From: Bacillota bacterium
GTDB lineage: Bacteria > Bacillota > SHA-98 > UBA4971
Reading direction: 5' to 3'
Length of the DNA stretch: 64,000 bases
Assembly: GCA_012689375.1 (NCBI GenBank)
Contig: JAAZLO010000021.1
Coordinates: 36,031-100,030, forward strand
The translations under genes were made by a program, and so were the position numbers. The stretch's first letter is position 1. The number at the start of each line of letters is the position of its first letter. This document shows positions 32,688 through 40,856 of this stretch, piece after piece. The notes beneath the pieces were generated by a model that made no database searches, had not been told where the DNA came from, and saw only the letters and a list, made by a program, of their open reading frames with translations.

Positions 32688-35168
32688 ATGGAGGATAAAT
32701 ACGATTTTTCGGGACTTGAATCTAAGTGGCAAAGGGTTTGGGAAGAAACAGGGATATATCATTCAGATCCACATCCCGTTAAACCGAAATATTATGCACT
32801 GGAAATGTTCCCCTATCCGTCAGGGAGGCTCCATATGGGCCATACGAGGAATTATGCTATCGGTGATGTAATAGCAAGATTCAGGAGGATGAGCGGATTT
32901 TGTGTCCTTCACCCTATTGGGTGGGATGCATTTGGGCTTCCCGCTGAAAATGCAGCTATCGAAAGGGGTATCCCACCGTCCGATTGGACGAAGACTAATA
33001 TTGAGCATATGCGTGAGCAATTTCGGCGATTGGGTCTGAGCTATGATTGGAGGAGAGAGGTGGCTTCCCATCACCCCGGATATTACAAATGGACCCAATG
33101 GCTTTTTCTCCGGCTATTTAAACATGGGCTTGCATATAGGAAAAAAGCACAGGTTAACTGGTGTCCTGATTGTCAAACGGTTCTAGCTAATGAACAGGTT
33201 GTTCAGGGGCTTTGTGAAAGATGCAGCACAGAGGTTAAAAAGAGAGAACTTAAGCAGTGGTTTTTAAGGATTACTGATTATGCTGATAGGCTCCTTGAAA
33301 ACCTCGACAATCTGGAGGGTTGGCCTGAAAAAGTTAAGATAATGCAAAGAAATTGGATTGGAAAAAGTGAAGGAATTGAGGCTATTTTTAAATTAAAAGG
33401 CACAAATGATGAGGTTAAAGTATTTACTACAAGGCATGATACTATTTTTGGTGTCACGTATCTTGTGCTTGCCCCAGAACACCGACTTGTTGGTAAAATA
33501 ATTTCCGGTTCCCCCGAAGAACAGGAGATAAGGGAGTTTATCAGAGAGGTGACTGGCAAAAGTGAGATAGACAGGACCAGTGATCTTACTGAAAAGACTG
33601 GGGTGCCGACAGGTGCCTATGCAATAAACCCTATGTCAGGTGAAACCATCCCTATTTGGATTGGCAATTATGTCTTACCTCACTATGGGACAGGGGCAGT
33701 TATGGGTGTGCCGGCCCACGATCAACGGGACTTTGAATTTGCAAAGAAATACGGATTACCTATAAAACCTGTAATTTCCCCCAAAACTCAAACAAAAGTG
33801 GGGGAGGACAAAGTTTATGAAGACCCCGGCATAATGATAAATTCACCTGGGTTTAACGGGACGGAAAGCGAGGTTGCGAAAGATGCGATTGCCGATTTTA
33901 TGGAAAAGCGAGGTTTAGGTAATCGCGCTACAAACTACAGGCTTCGTGACTGGTTAATTTCAAGGCAAAGATATTGGGGTGCCCCAATACCAATTGTGTA
34001 TTGCAATTCATGCGGAATTGTGGCGATCCCTGAAAATGAATTACCTGTCCGGCTTCCGCTGGACGTGGAATTTACACCCGGCGGACAATCACCTTTGAAT
34101 TATATACCTGAATTTGTTAATACGAGGTGCCCAAAATGTAATGGTCCGGCGAAACGTGAGACTGACACTATGGATACTTTTATGTGTTCGTCATGGTACT
34201 ATATCAGATTTACCTGCCCGAGGATGGAAGATAAAGCCTGGGATCGGGAAACAGCAGATTATTGGCTCCCCGTGGATCAGTATACAGGCGGAGTAGAGCA
34301 TGCAATACTGCATTTAATGTATTCAAGATTCTTTACCATGTTTCTCCATGATATCGGACTCCTAAAAACTGAAGAGCCGTTTGCCCGCCTGCTTACTCAG
34401 GGCATGGTCTTAAAAGACGGAATTAAGATGTCTAAATCCAAAGGGAATATTGTCGATCTTAAAGAAATGTTGGATACCTACGGGGCAGATACAGTCAGGC
34501 TTTTTACATTGTTTGCATCCCCCCCTGACAGAGATTTTGAATGGAATGAGCAAGGGGTGGAGGGTGCATCACGATTCTTAGGTAGGGTCCGGAGGCTTAT
34601 CTATGAATTCCAGCATGAATTTAATCATTCCGACACTGATTATAAAGATATACCGGAATTAATGCCTGAAGATAAGGAAATGCGTAGGAAAGTCCATACA
34701 ACGCTAGAGAAAGTTACAAAGGATTTAGATAGGTACAGTCTTAATACGGTTATTGCGGCAGTGATGGAGCTTGTTAATTCACTGTACCAATTCCGGGAGG
34801 CGGCTAAGGCCAGGGTTTCCGCTGGGAAGGTTATGAAAGAAGCCATTGAAATTGTCTTGTTAATGCTGGCGCCTTTTGTACCTCATATAACTGAGGAACT
34901 ATGGCATGAACTTGGGTTCACTGACAGTATCCATAAGGAAGACTGGCCGGATATAGATAAAAGCGCTCTGTTTGAGGCAGAAGTCGAAATTGTAATTCAG
35001 GTTAACGGACGGGTCAGGGACAGAATGTATGCACCTAAAGGCAAAGATCATAAATATCTGGAGAGTGCAGCCTTAAAGCAGGATAGGATTAAGGAGTTTG
35101 TCGGTAATAAAGAAATTCGTAATGTTTTTGTAGTTCCTGACAAACTTGTAAATATAGTAATTAGTTAA
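32688..35168 (+). CDS. leuS: Leucyl-tRNA synthetase
   Basis: LeuRS charges tRNA-Leu. The 826-residue product has the HIGH-type motif GRLHMGH near residue 45, the zinc-like cysteine segment WCPDCQTVLANEQV, the CP1 editing domain (TRHDTIFGVTYLV), and KMSKSKGN near 585. The C-terminal anticodon-binding region is complete (FVPDKLVNIVIS-type end). The ATG at 32688 is well spaced from AGAGGG; TTG at 32682 is too close. Expression is gated by the upstream T-box. Confidence 0.97.
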   Translation: MEDKYDFSGLESKWQRVWEETGIYHSDPHPVKPKYYALEMFPYPSGRLHMGHTRNYAIGDVIARFRRMSGFCVLHPIGWDAFGLPAENAAIERGIPPSDWTKTNIEHMREQFRRLGLSYDWRREVASHHPGYYKWTQWLFLRLFKHGLAYRKKAQVNWCPDCQTVLANEQVVQGLCERCSTEVKKRELKQWFLRITDYADRLLENLDNLEGWPEKVKIMQRNWIGKSEGIEAIFKLKGTNDEVKVFTTRHDTIFGVTYLVLAPEHRLVGKIISGSPEEQEIREFIREVTGKSEIDRTSDLTEKTGVPTGAYAINPMSGETIPIWIGNYVLPHYGTGAVMGVPAHDQRDFEFAKKYGLPIKPVISPKTQTKVGEDKVYEDPGIMINSPGFNGTESEVAKDAIADFMEKRGLGNRATNYRLRDWLISRQRYWGAPIPIVYCNSCGIVAIPENELPVRLPLDVEFTPGGQSPLNYIPEFVNTRCPKCNGPAKRETDTMDTFMCSSWYYIRFTCPRMEDKAWDRETADYWLPVDQYTGGVEHAILHLMYSRFFTMFLHDIGLLKTEEPFARLLTQGMVLKDGIKMSKSKGNIVDLKEMLDTYGADTVRLFTLFASPPDRDFEWNEQGVEGASRFLGRVRRLIYEFQHEFNHSDTDYKDIPELMPEDKEMRRKVHTTLEKVTKDLDRYSLNTVIAAVMELVNSLYQFREAAKARVSAGKVMKEAIEIVLLMLAPFVPHITEELWHELGFTDSIHKEDWPDIDKSALFEAEVEIVIQVNGRVRDRMYAPKGKDHKYLESAALKQDRIKEFVGNKEIRNVFVVPDKLVNIVIS

Positions 35169-35205
35169 TACTGCGGTTATTTCGGTATGGTTAATATAGT
35201 CTGTA

Positions 35206-35237
35206 AAATCCCCGCCTTCGTAAGGCGGGGATTTTTA
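35206..35237 (+). terminator. Intrinsic terminator after leuS
   Basis: AAATCCCCGCCTT and AAGGCGGGGATTT form a perfect 13-bp stem around a 3-base CGT loop, ending in a T-rich tail. It is the clearest terminator of the window. Confidence 0.92.
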
Positions 35238-35382
35238 TTGAAGCGGTTTAGTTTAAAAATCTATTCTTTACATCACCCAAAAACTGCCTGAAAGGGTAGC
35301 ACTGGTTATGGAGGGGACGTACCGGATATATCGAAGATTTAATTGTAATGATAGCTTTCCCCTCAGAAATAAGGTGAGTGCT

Positions 35383-36057
35383 ATGTTAGATCTCCCAAAA
35401 CGACAAAAACAAGCTGCTTTAGTGCTGGTTTTGGCACTTGCCGTAGGCGGGATTGTTTTATTTGTAAGAGGTTCTGCAGATCCTCCTATAGTTGTATACC
35501 CGGGCCCTCTTGTCAAAGACGGAAGCGGGGAAGGAGAGGTGATTCAATCAAAGGCGGATTACGGAAATCTGGAAATAGAAGGACAATTAGCTTCGGGTTC
35601 AGCCGAAAAGCCGAAGCCTGAAGATCTTGTCGTACATGTATGTGGTGCCGTCAAAAATCCCGGTGTTTACACCCTTTCCGGGGGCATGCGTATTAAAGAT
35701 GCAGTGGAGGCTGCTGGGGGGCTTGAGGATTCAGCTATACAGGAAGCAATAAATATGGCCACAAAGCTCACCGATTCTATGCAGATTTATATCCCGGAGA
35801 GATCTGGGACCTTTGAATCTGATACAGGTGAAGCAGATATTGTTCTGAATGCCTTCGCTAATGACAAAGTTAACATTAATACCGCAACCTCAAGTCGACT
35901 TCAGGACTTAATTGGAATTGGGCCTGCATTGGCTAAAAGGATACTTGATTTCAGGGCGGCTGGCGGCAGATTTGATTGTCCTGAAGATATCATGAAAATT
36001 CCCGGAATAGGAACGAAAAAATACGCCGATTTAAAGGATTTAATAACAGTTCACTAA
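35383..36057 (+). CDS. comEA: ComEA-like DNA-binding competence protein
   Basis: ComEA binds incoming DNA at the outer membrane face. The 224-residue product has one N-terminal membrane helix (about 10-30), an SLBB domain (VHVCGAVKNPGVYTL near residue 85), and a C-terminal helix-hairpin-helix pair (VNINTATSSRLQDLIGIGPA and IMKIPGIGTKKYADLK). The ATG at 35383 follows AAGGTGAG; an ATG at 35308 would put 25 residues before the anchor. comEC lies 19 bases downstream. Confidence 0.92.
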   Translation: MLDLPKRQKQAALVLVLALAVGGIVLFVRGSADPPIVVYPGPLVKDGSGEGEVIQSKADYGNLEIEGQLASGSAEKPKPEDLVVHVCGAVKNPGVYTLSGGMRIKDAVEAAGGLEDSAIQEAINMATKLTDSMQIYIPERSGTFESDTGEADIVLNAFANDKVNINTATSSRLQDLIGIGPALAKRILDFRAAGGRFDCPEDIMKIPGIGTKKYADLKDLITVH

Positions 36058-36076
36058 TTATCGGAGCTGAATAGAA

Positions 36077-38497
36077 ATGTCCGGTGAGGACCGTCTTTTT
36101 TTATTCGGTTGTTTTTTTATACTGGGAATAGTTCTACAGGGAATATACAGTGATCAATCGGTGCTTATCCCTGTTTGCGTTGCTGTTGAATGTTTTCTTG
36201 TAATAGGTATTTTTCTTTTTAGGATAAAGGGGCAGCGGAGAGTTTATGTCAATTGGGCAATATTGTTATGTGCTGCCATGGTTATAGGTGCTTTAATCAT
36301 GGGTGTATGCACAGCACGGAGACGGGGTACTGAGGAACTGATCTCATATATTGCAGGTAAAGACTGTGAGATTCAAGGGTCCATAATCGGTATACCGGAA
36401 ATTGAAAACGGTGGAAAGTGGAGGGCAACTCTAAAATCAGAATCAATTATGGGTAATAAAGATCTCTGCGGTGTGAGCATACTCCTTACGGGAACTGTTG
36501 ATCCAGGAACTGATTTTCAGCTCCGGACAGGTAATACAATATCTGCTACAGGGCGCTTTTATTTACCGGGGGCGCCTTTGAACCCGGGCGAACCCGATAT
36601 GCGAAGAATTATGGCCTGTAGGGGGCTGAACGGAACTCTTTATGTGGGAGACACCTGTAATATTCATGTTTTGGATAGGGGGAAATTGAACTTTATCTGC
36701 TATTGTGCAATGTTATTAAGGGAGGGGATAATTTCTACTTGTGAATCTACACTCCGGCCGCGGCAAGCAAAGGTACTTTCAGGAATGCTTCTAGGTAAGG
36801 CCCCTGTTTATATGAAAACTGCTTTGGAATCCACGGGTACATCCCACCTTTTTGCTGCCTCAGGCCTACATCTGGGCTATGTAGTCTTGACATGTATTAC
36901 TATCCTTGCACCAGTTAGATTACCGGTATTAATTAAGTCTGTGATTGTATTTACGTTTATTTGGGTTTATGCAATTGCCTGCGGTTTAAGTGCATCAATA
37001 TTTCGGGCGGCCCTTATGTTTTCATTTGGGATTCTTCCCAAACCCGGGGAAATCAAAATATCTTCTAAATCTACCTTGGTTTTAGCGTCTCTTGTTATGT
37101 TTACTGTAAATCCGTACGCTGTTTTTGATGTAGGGGTACAACTTTCCTGCTTTGCAGTTCTTTCAATTATTCATCTTTATCCCCGGATTTACAATTTATC
37201 AAAGCCCCTTGGAAATCACTTGTCTGATATTTTTTCGTTATCTGTTTCTGCCCAATTGGGAGTTATGCCTCTTATCGTTTGGTATTTCGGAATATTTGCG
37301 CCTATTGGTATCGTTGCCAACATTCCATGCGTAATTCTTACCGGTATGGCGGTACTGATAGGCTTGTCAGCTACCTTAATAAATTTCATCTTCCCCCCTT
37401 TAGCACTGATGCTTAATACGGCTAACGGTTTTATTATATTAATCTTGGAAAAAATTATAGAATTTTTTTCTAGAGTTCCCTTAGGCATTTTTACCTTGGG
37501 AAGACCCGGGGTTTGGCTGATAGTCCTTTATTATCTGGGGATAATCGCCTTTGGGATTCCGAGGCGTTTTAGAAGATACCTCTGCATTAAAGTAAACCTT
37601 ATTTTCTTTATTGTACTTACGATTGCATTAGGTTCCGTTATGTACTCTATAGTGGAACGCCAAAAAATTGAGGTGGTGTTTTTCGCAGTCGGTCAAGGGG
37701 ACGCAATATTTATTAAAAGTACAAGGGGTAAATTATTCCTTATTGACGGTGGTGGATTAGCGGGTCAATCAAAGGATCCGGGCAGGGATATGATCTTACC
37801 CTTTTTCAGGCGCAGGGGGATAAACCATATAGATGTTATTATATGTACACACCCTCATTATGATCATATAAAAGGCCTTTTTGCAGTGCTTGACTCATGT
37901 AGTGTTGATTTAATTTTAAAGCCGGAAATACCCGGGCACATGATACCCGATATTGACTATGCTTTAGCCAAGCTTGCAAAAGAAAAAAATACACCTGTAG
38001 TCGAGCTTGTTGAGGGCGGCCGGCTTGATATAGGGGACGGGATCAAAATATGTGTCCTTAATCCGGCTATTGATTATTTAGAAAAAGCATATGCAGGACA
38101 TGTCCTGACAGATCTAAATGCGCTTTCACTGGTAATGAAGTTGGAATACAGGGAGTTTTCCCTGCTCCTTACAGCAGATGCAGGAAAGGCTCAATTAGGT
38201 GCAATTATAGATTCAGAGGAAAACCCTAAAACAACGGTGCTTAAAGTCCCACACCATGGTTCAAGGGACGGTCTGAGCCCCAGGATTATAAATTCTATAA
38301 AACCGTCTGTTTCAGTAATATCCGTTGGCCCGAATCCCTTTTCACATCCGGCGTATGAAGTAGTTGAAAATTTAACCGGAGCAGGCTCTGTTGTTTTCCG
38401 GACTGATATAGACGGTGCCGTGATTTTAAGAACCTGTGGAAAACGAGTTCATATCAGGTCAATAAAGAGCAGCCGTTTTTTTAAGGGGACCCTTTAG
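36077..38497 (+). CDS. comEC: ComEC/Rec2-type DNA internalisation channel
   Basis: ComEC forms the membrane channel for single-stranded DNA uptake. The 806-residue product has N-terminal helices, the competence domain (GKAPVYMKTALESTGTSHLF...SGLHLGYVV near residue 260), and a C-terminal metallo-beta-lactamase-like domain. That domain carries CTHPHYDHIKGL near residue 593 and VPHHGSRDG near 725, thought to be a nuclease. It appears intact, so natural transformation is possible, although no pilus genes are visible. Confidence 0.93.
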   Translation: MSGEDRLFLFGCFFILGIVLQGIYSDQSVLIPVCVAVECFLVIGIFLFRIKGQRRVYVNWAILLCAAMVIGALIMGVCTARRRGTEELISYIAGKDCEIQGSIIGIPEIENGGKWRATLKSESIMGNKDLCGVSILLTGTVDPGTDFQLRTGNTISATGRFYLPGAPLNPGEPDMRRIMACRGLNGTLYVGDTCNIHVLDRGKLNFICYCAMLLREGIISTCESTLRPRQAKVLSGMLLGKAPVYMKTALESTGTSHLFAASGLHLGYVVLTCITILAPVRLPVLIKSVIVFTFIWVYAIACGLSASIFRAALMFSFGILPKPGEIKISSKSTLVLASLVMFTVNPYAVFDVGVQLSCFAVLSIIHLYPRIYNLSKPLGNHLSDIFSLSVSAQLGVMPLIVWYFGIFAPIGIVANIPCVILTGMAVLIGLSATLINFIFPPLALMLNTANGFIILILEKIIEFFSRVPLGIFTLGRPGVWLIVLYYLGIIAFGIPRRFRRYLCIKVNLIFFIVLTIALGSVMYSIVERQKIEVVFFAVGQGDAIFIKSTRGKLFLIDGGGLAGQSKDPGRDMILPFFRRRGINHIDVIICTHPHYDHIKGLFAVLDSCSVDLILKPEIPGHMIPDIDYALAKLAKEKNTPVVELVEGGRLDIGDGIKICVLNPAIDYLEKAYAGHVLTDLNALSLVMKLEYREFSLLLTADAGKAQLGAIIDSEENPKTTVLKVPHHGSRDGLSPRIINSIKPSVSVISVGPNPFSHPAYEVVENLTGAGSVVFRTDIDGAVILRTCGKRVHIRSIKSSRFFKGTL

Positions 38498-38547
38498 AGA
38501 ATCCTTTTATCGATCGGAATTATCCATGAAGACATCGCTGGCTTACA

Positions 38548-38577
38548 TTGACTTTTAGTTTGTAAGGACCTTATACT
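38548..38577 (+). promoter_or_regulatory. Sigma-A promoter for the solute-binding-domain gene
   Basis: TTGACT (38548-38553) and TATACT (38572-38577) are 18 bases apart and lie 57 bases before the ATG. Confidence 0.6.
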
Positions 38578-38634
38578 AAGTTCAGATGACCCGGATCTCT
38601 GACTTGTCAAATATAAATAAGGAGGCAGCCGGTT

Positions 38635-39261
38635 ATGAAGGAAGTTATCAGGGTCGGGGCAGATCCCTTTCCTCCTTACCAGTATGTGAATGCAGACGGC
38701 ACTTTAGATGGTTTGGATTACCGTGTGGTGAAGGCTGTATTGGAAAGGGCCGGTTATACACCGAAAATTACAATTGATACCTGGAGTAAAGTTTGGTCAT
38801 GCTTTTTAAAAGGAGAGTTAGATGCATTGTTTCAAGTCCAGGATACACCGGAACGATTAGCTAAATACTTCTTTTCAAAACGACTACGTGATGCAGTCAC
38901 TGGAGCGGTCACCCTAAAAAAGGAATTAGAGAGCCTTACATCTTATAAAGAAATCCCTGAACAAAATTTATCCATAGCTGTTATTGAGGGGTTTTCCTAC
39001 GGTTATCAAATTGATAGCCTTGCGGATACTTCTAAAAAAACATATCCGGATACTTTGGGTCTATTGAAAGCAGTTGAAACTGGCGAAGCGGATCTGGGTA
39101 TAGTGGATCAGGGTGTATATACTCATTTAAAGAAACAGGGTAAAACAGGCAGTTTTTTAACAATCCCGGGTTTGGAGTATTTAAGGCCCCTTTATGTTAT
39201 GTTCCGGGAATCTTTTGACAGGGATGCTTTTAATTCCGCACTTGAAAATAAACGGGGATAA
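38635..39261 (+). CDS. Family-3 solute-binding domain protein without signal peptide
   Basis: The 208-residue product matches periplasmic amino-acid-binding proteins of family 3: GADPFPPYQYVNADGTLDGLDYRVV at the N-terminus (first 20: IRVGADPFPPYQYVNADGTL), then WSKVWSCFLKGELDALF and GEADLGIVDQGVYTHL. There is no signal peptide or lipobox before the domain, and the end (FNSALENKRG) falls short of the usual last helices. It has its own promoter and terminator, with no permease or ATPase nearby. A cytosolic ligand sensor or a decaying transporter subunit are both possible. Confidence 0.8.
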   Translation: MKEVIRVGADPFPPYQYVNADGTLDGLDYRVVKAVLERAGYTPKITIDTWSKVWSCFLKGELDALFQVQDTPERLAKYFFSKRLRDAVTGAVTLKKELESLTSYKEIPEQNLSIAVIEGFSYGYQIDSLADTSKKTYPDTLGLLKAVETGEADLGIVDQGVYTHLKKQGKTGSFLTIPGLEYLRPLYVMFRESFDRDAFNSALENKRG

Positions 39262-39273
39262 CAGGCAATCAGT

Positions 39274-39300
39274 AACAGTATGTCTATGCTGTTTGTTTTT
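39274..39300 (+). terminator. Intrinsic terminator after the solute-binding-domain gene
   Basis: AACAGTAT pairs with ATGCTGTT (one G-T pair) around a tetraloop, followed by TGTTTTT. Confidence 0.7.
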
Positions 39301-39369
39301 AGAATGTGATATTTACGGAAATGATGAAATAATTAAGGGGAAAGTCATAAAGATAAGGGAGCGGCTGAA

Positions 39370-40377
39370 TTGGATGTTATAACCGGTGATATCAGAAGAG
39401 GAAAATATAAGCCTGTTTATCTTCTGTATGGGGAAGAGGATTTTCTTCGTGATATAAGAGCCCGGGAACTGATTGATGCAGTAGTTGATAGGGATCTCAT
39501 GGATTTCAATTGTACAGTGTTCCACGGGCCCGAAAGCGATATATCAAATATAGGTTCTGCAATTATGGCATTGCCTGTGCTTTCAGATAAGCGTATCGTT
39601 ATAATCTGGGATCTTGATAGCTTCCCGGAGGATCACCGAAAAATAATTGCTTTGGCCCTGGATAAAATGCCTGATACAACCGTTGTGGTCCTTGTTGCTT
39701 CTGAAATAGACAGAAGGACCTCTTTATTTAAAATTGCTTCCAAAAAAGGCAGGGTTGTATTATTTCGACGTTTTTATCCTAATCAGGCTTTAGGGTGGCT
39801 TGCTGGATATGCACGTTCCAAGGGGGCCTTCCTGGACAGGGCTGCCCGGGAATATCTCGTTACAGTCCTGGGGACTGAGGCTTCACAATTAATAGGCGGT
39901 GTGGAAAAGGCGTATGACTATGCGGGCATAGCTTTAGGTGGGGAAAATAAGATCACGTTAGATCACGTAAAGGCCGTTGTTCAAGGAGTTCCGGAATGTG
40001 GTATTTTTGATTTTATCGATGCAATAGGTGATCGGGATATTGAAAAAGCTATCGCTTCATTAAATAACATTCTTGTTTTTAAGGAATCACCTCTTAGAGT
40101 ACTGTACCTTACTGCCAGACAAATAAGGCTTATTATTAAAGCCAAAACCCTAAAGGAACAAAAAATGTCGAATATGCAGATAGCAAAGGCTCTGGGTGTG
40201 CATGATTTCGTTGCACGTAAATGTATAGCTCAAGCTGATAACTTTAATTTCAGGGAACTCGAAAATGCCTTTAATATATTGGTTCAAACGGATATAAGGC
40301 TAAAAACTTCCGGAAGCCCTGATCACATTATTCTGGAGAGACTTGCACTTCAAATATGTGAAGGACTTTACCCCTAG
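39370..40377 (+). CDS. holA: DNA polymerase III delta subunit
   Basis: HolA is the clamp-loader wrench that opens the beta clamp. The 335-residue product has the family start KYKPVYLLYGEEDFLRDI (about 12-30), RVVLFRRFYPNQALGWL, and the C-terminal FKESPLRVLYLTARQIRLI region. Sequence conservation in this family is low, but gene order (comEC-holA-rpsT) agrees. The TTG at 39370 is the start; the end overlaps the convergent rpsT by four bases. Confidence 0.92.
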   Translation: MDVITGDIRRGKYKPVYLLYGEEDFLRDIRARELIDAVVDRDLMDFNCTVFHGPESDISNIGSAIMALPVLSDKRIVIIWDLDSFPEDHRKIIALALDKMPDTTVVVLVASEIDRRTSLFKIASKKGRVVLFRRFYPNQALGWLAGYARSKGAFLDRAAREYLVTVLGTEASQLIGGVEKAYDYAGIALGGENKITLDHVKAVVQGVPECGIFDFIDAIGDRDIEKAIASLNNILVFKESPLRVLYLTARQIRLIIKAKTLKEQKMSNMQIAKALGVHDFVARKCIAQADNFNFRELENAFNILVQTDIRLKTSGSPDHIILERLALQICEGLYP

Positions 40378-40667
40378 GCAAGTCCTTCTTTGGATTCAGC
40401 CTCTTTAACCATTAATGTAAGTTTACGGGTAAGGCGGGATTTACGTCTGCCCGCTTGGTTTTTATGGATTACACCCTTCTGCACAGCTTTATCAAGGGCT
40501 TTTCCGGCTTCCTTGAGTAATTCCGAAGAACGTGTAAAATCCCCGTCCTCAAGGCTTGTTTCATATTTCTTTACGGCAGTCTTTACCAAGGATTTTACTG
40601 ATGCGTTTCGTATTTGTCGTTCTTTTGATGTTCTTACCCGCTTTATTGCGGATCTGTTAATCGCCAA
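40374..40667 (-). CDS. rpsT: 30S ribosomal protein S20
   Basis: The 97-residue, lysine-rich helical protein (AINRSAIKRVRTSKERQIRN...) is a complete S20, which binds the 5' domain of 16S rRNA. On this strand the start is TTG after GGGGAGGTAG. It is transcribed toward holA and overlaps its last four bases, a convergent arrangement common for rpsT in Bacillota. Confidence 0.95.
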   Translation of the reverse strand: MAINRSAIKRVRTSKERQIRNASVKSLVKTAVKKYETSLEDGDFTRSSELLKEAGKALDKAVQKGVIHKNQAGRRKSRLTRKLTLMVKEAESKEGLA

Positions 40668-40707
40668 AATATTCTACCTCCCCGTTTCGTGAAGAATTAC
40701 GAACGTA

Positions 40708-40736
40708 ATTTTATCATGATACATGGGAAAACGCAA
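40708..40736 (-). promoter_or_regulatory. Candidate rpsT promoter
   Basis: On the reverse strand TTGCGT (40736-40731) and TAAAAT (40713-40708) are 17 bases apart. The dyad AATTACG-AA-CGTAATT (40695-40710) overlaps the -10 box and could be an operator or a 5' hairpin. Confidence 0.5.
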
Positions 40737-40856
40737 CATTGGGTTGCCTGCTTCAATGTCCCCTTTATTTTATCAGGATCACCCTATCAGTTTCTGTTGG
40801 ATTTACTCAGCTCCTGATACCGGTATTGGCAGGGGACGGTTTAGTTGACCCCTGTT

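Noticed and set aside
40830..40854. Hairpin CAGGGG/CCCCTG followed by TTTT on the + strand
   Set aside because: No + strand gene ends here; it lies just past the 3' end of mgtA on the other strand, where it has no U-tract. It may be a weak mgtA terminator only.
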